Source: Panopea generosa
Taxonomy: Eukaryota > Mollusca > Bivalvia > Adapedonta > Hiatellidae
Length of the DNA: 64,000 bases
Assembly (NCBI GenBank): GCA_029582155.1
Contig: CM055896.1
Span: forward strand, 5,127,598 to 5,191,597
Direction of reading: 5' to 3'
Made by a program: the position numbers and the translations under genes. Positions within the stretch are counted from its first letter, which is position 1. The number at the start of each line of letters is the position of its first letter. The notes under the pieces are model-generated. The model was not told the DNA's origin. It saw only the letters and a list, made by a program, of their open reading frames with translations, and searched no databases. Positions 11,303 through 20,153 of this stretch are shown here, piece by piece.

Positions 11303-13689
11303 GTATTTAATTGTTAATTCATAATTTCATAATACATTGTTCAATTAAGAGTGTTCAGTTTTGGAACAAGAGTACCTTGTTGCAGTTTTGAGCAATCAGG
11401 CCATATTTAAAAAATATATTGTTTGCCATGCTCCTACCTACTCACTAAAATTGCAGCTTCCCAAACTTTTTTATTGATTTTCAATGCATTTAATTTTTTT
11501 TCATGATTTCTGTCCATTTTTCTTTAAAATGACTATGCAAAATCAAAGTTTGGCAAAATAAATTAATTAGCCACTTACCTACCTGAAAAATACTGGGTCG
11601 GAGCACAGTAAACAAACAGTTTTTTAAGGATGTCCTCAAGTCCATGTATGTATCAAACTTTGACATTATGTTCGCTTGTAAATATATACATGCGAAACTG
11701 ATAAAATGAAATATTGTTATTTTTTTTGACAGTTTGAAGGCAGCGTGGTGGACATATTGGTAGATTTGGTTTTCTTGTCTCTGGTGAAACCTGGGAAACT
11801 GCAGGTTGGAATATTTAAAATTATTATTATTATTATTTTTATTAAGATGAAACAAAGGCCAAAATTGAATTTTAACAGTGAAATGATTTAAACTTGTTTT
11901 ATGTGTAAGTTGATATGGTTATGATATAAATTTATACATTCTTTTGTTAACTCAAAATATGTTATTATATTACATGTATTTGGGGGGGGGGGGGGGAGAA
12001 ATACACAATTAAAGAACAGCGAAATTCCAAAAAAATATTCTTGACTTTTTTATAGTCTTCTGATTAGGTTGTTATTTACATTTAACAATTTTAACAGTGG
12101 AATTATTAAATATTATTCACTGGGAAACCTTCATACTGCATCAAAAAGCATAACATTAGAAATCATCTCTTAAAAAGTTGGAGTGAATTTGTAGATGTAA
12201 GTATTTATTCTGTGTTAAATTTCAGTATTTCATGAAAGCAAAAATAATTGAAAGAATCAGCGTTAGATATGTAACAAAAAAAATATATAAAAAATATGGT
12301 TTTTTTTGTGTTTTTTTATTAATACCTCAAGCTTTTTCTTTTTCAAGCATGGCTTGTATAATCAATAATCTAATTTTATAAACTGCATATCAACCAAATT
12401 CTCATATAATGAAGTTATACATACATGTATTCATATTAATGAGTAGATGTACACTATGCATATATATACATGTATGCCTTGATAGGGTTTGGGTTGTGGT
12501 GTCACTGGTGATTTACATTGTTCATGCATTTCAAATGCATTTTATGATTGTTTACATTAAACATTTTTGCTTTTTTATGTCAATTAAGCCTAAAAATATA
12601 ATATCTACATGACCTAATTGCTCCATTAAAAGAACCTATGTATAATTTCATCAGTCAATTACCATGAAAGCATAACTGTCATTTTTAGCATGTCTTTTTA
12701 AAATAAGATGCAAAGCTTTTGTTACGACCCTGGCGCCATTGTCTTCATCATCCATTCAAAGTATAGTTGAGATCATCAGTGTTTAAACTTCGCATCACTG
12801 TCTGACCTTGACCTACTTTATTGACTGTTAATTCTTACATTGTCCGGAGAAGTTTTGTGTTGCGCTCGGCCATTTTCCGATAAAAGTTTTATGTTAAGCT
12901 CAGCTTTTTCTCTATTTCTCAACTGCTTTCTTACATATGTAGTGACTGAACCTTACTAACACATTCATACTATGCTATACTAGCAATGTTTATATAGCTA
13001 AGTTGATACATTTGTCACATGGCTTCACCACTATTTGCAGGTACATTTATAACATGACTTTGCCACTGTTTGCAGATACATTTGTAATTATCGTTTATTG
13101 TTCATTCTTATAAGAATCATACTTGGGTTTGAGGTTTGGATAGAAAATTCTGTCGCGAGGGATAACTGTTTTGGCAAGAACGAGGCTCTGCAGAGTTCCC
13201 ACGAAAACAGTTTATTGACAGTGGTATATACAATCAGTCACCAGCATCGTGTTTATTTTTACCTCTGCAACATATTTTCATTTTGGACTTTCAATCTAAA
13301 TGTACTCTTAAAAGTAAAAATGGAACCAAATGAAAATGAAGTGTAACAGTTTATTTGAGAGGTACACAATGAGGCAAATTATACACTATCTGGCACTATT
13401 GTTGGTGGGAAACAGAAAGCAATGGAAGTTGATAATATAAGCAATAATAAATTCTATTTATAGGAGAAAATGGTTGTGTCACGTTGGGTTAAAGGTTAGA
13501 AGTTAAAGGTTAAAGTACAAATCAAGAGAACAACACTGAAACACATAATTATTTTTTTCAGTATTCCTATTCAGAAACTTTTAAAGGCAATCTGACAAAA
13601 GATTTATAGTGAAGAACTAGTGACAAAAAAACCCTCCATTTCCTCTGAGTTCTTAGAAAGGGGGAGGGGGTGGGGGTGGGGAGAATTTC
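11303..13689. other. Intronic or intergenic stretch without a recognisable gene
   Basis: AT-rich DNA; a 15-base G run at 11982-11996 is the most distinctive feature. Around 13120-13185, GGTTTGAGGTTTGGATAGAA and GGGATAACTGTTTTGGC recall a dispersed repeat seen near 30880-30970. Open stretches here (for example 121 codons at 11490-11855, minus) have low-complexity, Asn-rich or hydrophobic composition and no domain. Confidence 0.4.
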
Positions 13690-13793
13690 ATTATTTTTTA
13701 TTTATTTTTACGAAAATAAAAAGGGTCAGAGCGGCATGGAAACGAAGGGGCAGGCATGGATGATAATCTAAAGATTAATTTATTATGGCCTTA
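13690..13793. mobile_element. MITE half copy (family P1) next to a splice acceptor
   Basis: CGAAAATAAAAAGGGTC, GGCATGGATGATAATCTAAA and TTAATTTATTATGGCCTTA match the right half of the P1 element (see 8871-9065 and 60480-60566). It ends about 40 bp before the acceptor CTATTTCAG at 13833. Its terminal ATGGCC opens an in-frame 17-codon extension ahead of the likely start, which would be translated only from unspliced RNA. Confidence 0.75.
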
Positions 13794-13835
13794 TATCAAT
13801 ATTTCCAATTATTTAATTACTTATCTATTTCAGGT

Positions 13836-16634
13836 ATGGCCAAGCTTCCAGTCCTTCAGCCAATGTCAAAGGCACAGCCTGATCTCATTAATATCCTACA
13901 TGACGAGGTTATCTCATTGTGCCAACAGAAATATTCTGCTGTGTCTGGTATCGAGATTGACGGCATTATTTGTATATCCATTTTAGACACAAAAGAACAG
14001 CAAGTTGTGAAAATACATAAAACTCTAAAATCTGTTTTTGCTGATACTATTGTGTCGACAACAAAGAAAAGAACAAATTATCCTAGAATAGCTGGTATCC
14101 TGTCTTCTCGAGGGCCAGCAGAGGTACCAGCACCTAAAGTACCGGTACAGATACCATCAAACAGTCACTGGTGTTTCACCACTTAACATAACACCAGCAG
14201 GATGAAACGCTTGATTTCAAAAATGATATTAACAAGTTAAGTGAACTGTTGAAAGCTTCTGATGAGGCCAACTATGTTAATCAAGTAGTAGGTGGCAGTA
14301 TCAATGATGATGAGCCAGTGGCGAAAAAGAGCAAAAGAAAAAGAAAGCAACCCAAACGAGCTGCGTCTGCTCAAGAAAAAAATTTGGCCCTCGTTGAAGC
14401 TGCAACTGACAGTCCAAATGAGGTATGGAATGGAAATGCAACCTTCGGTGATATACCCGAAGCTGTTGATAAAGTTTTCACAGTCAAGGAGGAACCCTGT
14501 GACCTTGAATACCAAACCGCTGCACAGACTCAGGCCAAAAATTGTAAGTGTTCAGAGTATATCACATATGGATGAGAAAAGTGATGTAGTTGATAAAGAA
14601 AGTAGGAAACCTAGTGAGTCTGTGTCTCATTTAATTGAAAAACTTATAGATAAGGAGATACAAAGTCGAACTGACCCCACTGGCTCACCTTTATATACTA
14701 ATGATGGAGGAGTTGAAAATGCAAGTGTTCAGAAAACTGGTGATCTGGATATGATGAAAGCTGATAATGTCAAAGTTAAACAAGAGAACACAGCTGTCGA
14801 TAGCGAGTATGGAGTTGAAGAAAATAATCAAAATTTGGAAGCAGATGGTGAAATTAAAATGAATAGAGAACACAATCAAAATATTGAAGGATCTATTGCT
14901 CAACAGAATTCGGAAGAATGTAATTACCAAGGCATAGAAAATCTGGTAAGTGATGCAAAAAATAAGAAAAATATTTTTGATATGGAAAAACATTTGATTT
15001 TGGGTAATGGTTCACTTGGTGAGGAAAACTCTGGTTCAGATAGTGGTCAGGGTTCAAACCCAAATGAAGCTATTAAAATGGCACTTTTGGAGAAGTATTA
15101 CGAGAAGGGATCAATTGCTCATGAAGGTTATCCACATGAAAGACCAAGACAAGTCCAGGATCCTCTTGGACGAAGCTGGATTGATATGGTGAAAGACAAT
15201 GTTAATAAATATCAAGCTGCACTTAATGAGAACTGTGACAAAAGTTAAAGGTGGCAGCTCGCCATCAAGTGTTCAAACTCGAACTGGTAGGTCTGGGACA
15301 ACTGCATCAACCAGAGGGCTACTTCAGAATGCTAATCATCTTAAATCTCTTCTGAAGGAAGCCCCTGGTACACTTAATTTGGGATCTGCATCTGGTACTG
15401 AAGATAGCGACCCATGGAGAGGCCCTGGACCTCGGGCAAGAAGTCTCCCAGGAAATGTGCATGGCTCAAGTTCAGACAGGTCTCAGTCAACATCACCAGC
15501 TCCAGTTGTTAAAATTGAAGTGGATGAAGACACAAGTCATGAAATGTATCTTAAAGATGGTGTAAGTGAGCCAACAGAACTGAAATCAAAAGACACACAA
15601 CAAAACCCTACAAAGCAAGGAGGGAGAAAACTGGAATCGCGATATCCAGCTTTATTTAATCAGTTGCAGCAGGCAAGGGGGGCAAGCGGGTCAAGCCAAC
15701 CAGACTCGCTGGTGGACAGACTGCCTTTTATCTCATTCCAGGAACTGTTTTCTCAGACAGCCACATCAACAGCCTGAAGGTGGCAGTGGAGTGACCGTTC
15801 CAAGAATGAGTGATTCTGTGACAATGCAGCTTCTAGCCAAAGCTAAAATGAATCCATATCCCTCAAAGGAGCCAGACCCTAATAAGAAACGATCAGTTTG
15901 GAAATGGAAAAAGCGACATGTTAAACCGAAGGATGACAGTGGACAAGTTCTTTCTCATTTACCTGCACCACCTAAAAGAGCAGCATACAGAATTGAAATC
16001 TTTGCTCAGTCCATCTCTTGGAATAAACATGTCAGCAAAGAAAACTTTTTCAAAGAAGCGTAGGAAGGGAGATGATGATGATGATGATTATGATGATGAA
16101 GACTACAAACCATATAGTGACAGTAGAGTGAGAAGGGGCATGGAAAACACTTATAGGGTGAAGGAGAAAACTAGAACAGGATCTGGAGAAAAACCGAGAA
16201 TGGATTTTACAGAAGTTGATCAAATTGATAGTGATATTGATGACATGTCTGAGATGGAACAAAGTGAGCCGCCTATGCAGCTTGTGTCCGCGTACTGTAA
16301 AAATAATTGTGGTCATAAATTTGTGAGTTTTGCCGAGCTACAAATCCATGAGGAAGAATGCATGTGTGTCGCAAGTAAATCTGGCAAAGATAAACCTGAG
16401 ATAAGTGTTGAAACTATTGCTGCTGCAAAAGGAAGATCTATTCCCAGAGAAGCAGAAACGAATTCAGAGGAGTTGGAAAGGAACCTGCCAGAAAGCAATG
16501 CATTATCCGCATCAGGAAATAACAATTTTAAGTGCAATTTATGTGGACTAGATTTCAATCAGCAGTACCGCTGGCACTATCACATGGTGAAAGTACACGG
16601 CGTGTCTGCAGACGACATGGGATTGTTCAGATGA
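13836..16634 (+). CDS. Zinc-finger nuclear protein, large 3' exon, reading frame interrupted by six +1 shifts
   Basis: An acceptor (TTATCTATTTCAG, ending 13833) is followed two bases later by ATG at 13836 (MAKLPVLQPMSK...). Coding character runs to TGA-free frame ends and finally to the stop at 16634, but the frame steps forward by one base near 14159-14162, 14200-14202, 14537-14541, 15240-15243, 15748-15751 and around 16001-16003. No other stop interrupts it. Removing six bases from 2,799 would leave 931 codons including the stop. Visible features: an N-terminal folded region of about 100 residues; basic KKSKRKRKQPKR (NLS-like, near 14330); Ser/Glu/Asn-rich middle with VKQE- and VKIEVDE-type motifs that look like SUMO sites; a DDDDDDYDDEDY acidic run (16070-16100); a C2HC-like finger (CKNNC-X12-H-X3-C, near 16296-16365); and a terminal C2H2 finger (CNLC-X12-H-X4-H, near 16530-16600). 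Family not recognised; a chromatin or transcription role is inferred from the fingers and NLS. It is either a real gene with insertion-type sequence errors or a young pseudogene. Confidence 0.7.
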
Positions 16635-17040
16635 ATATTTTTAGTTTTAGTTAATTTTGATAATAGATTTTACTCACAAAGAAATACTTCAGTTATGCAA
16701 CACTTAATTGATTTCATTAGTTCTTTTAATTTTTGATTGAGGTATTTTATTTTAAACCCTGCTTTCAATGTTATATGGTGTTGAGCTTAAAGTACGATGG
16801 TGTCTACTTAAGACAATACTTAAGTCTTTAAGTGCTGACACACAGGAGTATTATACCGTCGACACATGGTATGATACACCACCCATTCACATTAAACTGA
16901 CACCGGACCGACCAGACCTAGAACTAATCCTCTTAATGCTGAACACCAAGAAAGGAATCTTCAAGCACCAATCTCTCAAAGATTTTTACAATAAATTTAC
17001 ACTAGATAGTTGAGAAATAATAAAACAGATTTATTGTACC
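16635..17040 (+). other. Probable 3' UTR of the zinc-finger gene with poly(A) signals
   Basis: AATAAA hexamers are at 16990-16995 and 17019-17024, followed by a GT/T-rich stretch (TTTATTGTACC). Inside lies an 81-codon open stretch (16768-17013) with a locally codon-like patch (DTWYDTPPIHIKLTPDRPD). I do not recognise this patch; it could be a decayed coding fragment or chance. Confidence 0.45.
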
Positions 17041-17189
17041 ATTCCAGAACATTTGACATGATAGATGGAAACCACCATTTTACACATGAGCATTACTGTA
17101 AAAAAGTTCATGAAGAGATTCAGTTAAATGTTCTTCAGTAGGTCAATGCTGATTCCTAAAATACATATAGCTTTTATAATTAGTGCAAC

Positions 17190-17336
17190 TGTCACAGTGT
17201 GTACATAACCTACTAAGAGATGAATTTATGTAAGCAGGTTCGGTTAGCTGAGACGGTTAGAGCATTCGCTCTGTAAGCGAAGGGTTCCCGGGTTCGAGTC
17301 GCAGACTGGTTGCATATTTTTCTCATCCTGTTAACA
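17190..17336 (+). repeat. 5' LTR of the miniature element, with tRNA-like core
   Basis: The core at about 17238-17311 resembles a tRNA: A box TAGCTGAGACGG (17245-17256), D-stem pair GCTG/GAGC (imperfect), anticodon stem TTCGC/GCGAA around the loop TCTGTAA (a TGT, Thr-type, anticodon), and B box GGTTCGAGTC (17291-17300). Position 33 is C instead of the near-invariant T, and the T stem is mismatched, so a functional tRNA is unlikely. Confidence 0.78.
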
Positions 17337-17444
17337 TTGGCGCCCAACGAGGGACTCTGACTGATATATATTTCTAGAAACATTTCACATGATTCTCTGT
17401 TCTCTATGGAAATTCGGGATGAATTCCAAATTTGTGAGGGAATA

Positions 17445-17588
17445 TGTCACAGTGTGTACAGCAACCTACCAGAGAGGAATTAATGTAAGTGGTTCGGTTA
17501 GCTCAGATGGTAGAGCATTGGCCCTGTAAGCGAATGGATCCCGGGTTCAGGTCCCGGACTGGTTGCATATTTTTCTCATCGTGTAACA
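17445..17588 (+). repeat. 3' LTR of the miniature element, with tRNA-like core
   Basis: Same layout as the 5' LTR: A box TAGCTCAGATGG (17499-17510, closer to consensus than in the 5' copy), loop CCTGTAA, T stem CCGGG/CCCGG intact, B box GGTTCAGGTC (17544-17553). Each LTR keeps tRNA features the other has lost, as expected if an intact tRNA-like sequence was ancestral. Confidence 0.78.
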
Positions 17589-17670
17589 CAACTAATAATT
17601 GCTTTGTGTATCAAATATAGGACTAAACTCTATTGGCAGTTGACTGGCTTGATGGTGATTATACCAAATA

Positions 17671-17927
17671 TTGATTGATTGATTGAATATTTAACGTCAT
17701 TTTTATGCCATCGAGGGCTAACAGATGATCAATTAACCTAACCACTGTTTCCTAGGATCCTGGAAGGTGAACCAGTACTCGAGTACACCCCATCACCGCA
17801 AGTAACTGATAACTTTCCCACTTGAATCAGCAGTGAGAGACGAATGATAATGAGACGCAATATCGTATATCAACCATCAAGGAGACCATGGCAGGACTGG
17901 GGATAAAAACTCACAACCCCTGGAACC
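17671..17927 (-). mobile_element. tRNA-derived SINE (family A), nearly complete
   Basis: On the minus strand: remnants of the tRNA-like head (GGTTCCAGGGGTTGTGAG near 17920), then the family A body and the AATC-repeat tail. ACCAAATATTG before and ACCAATATTG after the element resemble a target-site duplication. It lies 80 bp from the miniature LTR element. Confidence 0.82.
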
Positions 17928-17944
17928 AATATTGAAAAATAGTG

Positions 17945-18100
17945 ATTTTTAATTGCCAGTGGTCGTTTAACCAACCATTCTTGACAATATTCTTGGACTT
18001 TAGCTTAAAAAATTCCAAATTTCAACCTTAGATATCTAGTTTAACAGATGACAGATAGAATAATTTATTTGACTACATATTAAGTGCCCCTAAGGTGCTT
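17945..18100. repeat. Dispersed repeat, copy 1 (paralogue at 21170-21305)
   Basis: CCAACCATTCTTGACAATAT and the following GACTTTAGCTTAAAAAATTC, ATAGAATAATTTATTTGACT match 21188-21300 with many substitutions. Non-coding. The remainder to 18821 is featureless AT-rich DNA. Confidence 0.65.
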
Positions 18101-18821
18101 GCAGATTTTGGCCTAAAAATGGTCTCCAGGTTTCAAAATTTGTTTTTCTTCCTTTTCAATTTCAGTTAAATTTTCGTATGACATTGTGTATAATTGATTT
18201 TTTTGTCATACAGTTATTTCTGTGGAATTACATGTAGTTTATTTGAAAATGATTTTTAAGAGTTGCATTTTTGAAGTATTTGGTGTTCATTTCGATGTAA
18301 ATATATTCATTATCATACATAATTTGTTCAATTTGCAGATGTATGGTTACAAAAAGTTGGCCAGATCATCTTATATGTGGATTTTCTTGGTGATATTTGT
18401 AAGATTTTGTTTTTGTGTTAGAAACTGTTTTTCACGATTTTCATGATTTTTCGTTTGTTGCCTCTGAATTTAAATGCAATTTTTTTGAAAATTTGTTCGT
18501 TAGATTTTAGATAAGAATATGAAATGCCCTCGTGATGATGAAATATCAATAAAACAAGGTGACCTATTATAAAAGTTAAGTAGTGTATATTTCATAAGCA
18601 TTTATGTGTATCACTAGCATTTTATGTTCAGGTTAACATTTACAGATTTTGGCAAAAAAAAAAATCAAACAAAAACTTGCAATAAAAATTGCTGTAAGTA
18701 AAAACTTAACAAAAAAAGAAGTTCTGACAAATGTGACTGAGTGTGTTTTAAATACTGTACAACATAAAATATAGAACATTAATGTATGCTACCTGATTCG
18801 CTTGTTATAGGTAGCTGGAAA

Positions 18822-19104
18822 AGGTTAGCTCAGTCAGTAGTACATCTGACTAACTATCCAGGGGTTGTGATTTTCGATCCCTGCCCTGCATAGTCTCCAT
18901 GATGCACGATATACAACATTGTGTCTACATTGCCATTTATCTCTCACTGCTGATTCCTTGTGGAAAAGTTACCAATTACTTGCAGATATGGATGTGATTG
19001 AGTTCTGGTTAACTTTTCAAGATCCCAGGAAAGAGTGGTTACGTTAACTGACCATCTGTAAGCTCTTGATGCCATAAAAATGGTGCTAAATATTTAAACA
19101 AACC
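18822..19104 (+). mobile_element. tRNA-derived SINE (family A), full length but diverged
   Basis: Head GGTTAGCTCAGTCAGTAGTA with a decayed B box (GATTTTCGATCCC), then the family A body (TACAACATTGTGTCTACATT, AAGTTACCAATTACTTGCAG, GATCCCAGGAAAGAGTGGTT) and the 3' phrase GATGCCATAAAAATGGTGCT with AAATATTTAAAC. Confidence 0.85.
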
Positions 19105-19910
19105 AACAAATAATAAATGTTTTACTTCAGTAGTAGTCATTGTCAGAGACTTGTACCTGCAAGTGGGTATTAATGAGTTTGAGGTCTTGAGTGTGAGTTC
19201 AGGTGTGACACATTGACGTTCAATATGAGGCAGGTCCTCAGAATTGTTGGGGACACAAACAGCTCTTGCAGGGTCTTCTGAGGAAATGCTAGCATTGAGC
19301 ATAATAATTACCATTTTTCTCAGCATTGTAATAGTAGAGAAAATACAAAAAAAATCTAAAATTTTAAAATCTGTCTTTCATATTGACAAGAAAAACCTTT
19401 CAGTCATATGATGGTGACTAGAAATATTCAATAAACATCTTGGTTAGTGCATGTCCATATTGGGATCCATACTGCATATAGTGTACACTATATATTTATT
19501 TATTTTGGACCCTTGGGTCAAGGCTGATTTTATGCAGTTTACTCACCAACATTAGATACCTAAAGTATATGCATGGAAATCGAATGTGTACATTTCAGAT
19601 AAATCCAGAAATAGCTTCTCTAGTGCAAATAATGATTATATTGTCTGAAAAGGAAGTGTTTTTAAATTAATGTGTATTGATATTTTAACGTGCAACGAAG
19701 GAGTCACAAAAATAACTTATGGCAATTATTACTTTTTTTTGTAACATGCAGCTCTGGTAAGAGAATAAAATGTGCCTTGCTTTGAAAAATGACTTTTTAG
19801 TTAACAAAATACTGTGCTTAATACATGTATTTGCTATTAAAAAAATTGTGAACTGTTGCCCTATTCTGGATTTAATATCTAAATGCTTCTTTGTCATTTT
19901 TTAATCGGTC
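19105..19910. other. Non-coding AT-rich stretch
   Basis: No gene or structured repeat recognised. Minus-strand open stretches of 95 and 70 codons lack domains; the first overlaps the SINE end. Confidence 0.4.
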
Positions 19911-20153
19911 GTCCATGACCAAGTGATCTAAGGCAGCCGTCTTAAAATCTTAAGACCTTTCACCTACTAAGGTTGTAGGTTCGAGTCCCGCTTGCTCCAA
20001 AAACTTTTATGGGGGAAAGTTTGCCAGTTACTTGCAGAAGTGTGGTGGTTCTGCTTAGATTCATTCAGAGGTCTCCTCCCCCAGTAAGATTGGAGATACC
20101 ATATATAACTTAAAATGTGTTGAAAATGGCGTTAAACCTCATTATTAAAAAAA
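19911..20153 (+). mobile_element. tRNA-derived SINE (family B, Leu-like), full length
   Basis: Head GTCCATGACCAAGTGATCTA with A-box character, a long variable-arm region, B box GGTTCGAGTCCCGC, then GCTTGCTCC. The body has GCCAGTTACTTGCAGAAGTG, CCTCCCCCAGTAAGATTGG and AATGGCGTTAAACCTC, ending in poly(A). Other copies are at 10333, 34160, 46310 (minus) and 57965. Confidence 0.85.

Larger units (their letters stand above)
17186..17592. mobile_element. TRIM-like miniature LTR retrotransposon with tRNA-like LTRs
   Basis: The 399-bp element (17190-17588) is flanked by CAAC target duplications (17186-17189 and 17589-17592). The 5' LTR is 17190-17336 (147 bp) and the 3' LTR 17445-17588 (144 bp); both start TGTCACAGTGTGTACA and end TAACA, and look roughly 85% identical by eye. 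One base after the 5' LTR is TGGCGCCCAACGAGGGAC (17338-17355), which closely resembles a tRNA-Lys primer-binding site. The internal 108 bp has no ORF and ends in a weak purine tract (GAGGGAATA, 17436-17444). Each LTR contains a tRNA-shaped region, listed separately. The orientation is plus by the primer site. It must depend on another element for reverse transcriptase and integrase. Confidence 0.8.

Noticed and set aside
14537-14560. Intron starting at GTAAGT after the AAAAATT run, explaining one frame shift
   Set aside because: GTAAGTG looks like a donor, but the downstream sequence continues as coding within a few codons and no acceptor at a sensible distance restores the frame; the five other shifts have no such sites.
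17238-17311. tRNA-Thr(UGU) gene
   Set aside because: A and B boxes and an anticodon stem are present, but position 33 is C, the T stem is mismatched and the acceptor stem is poor. It lies inside an LTR-like repeat, so it is better read as tRNA-derived.
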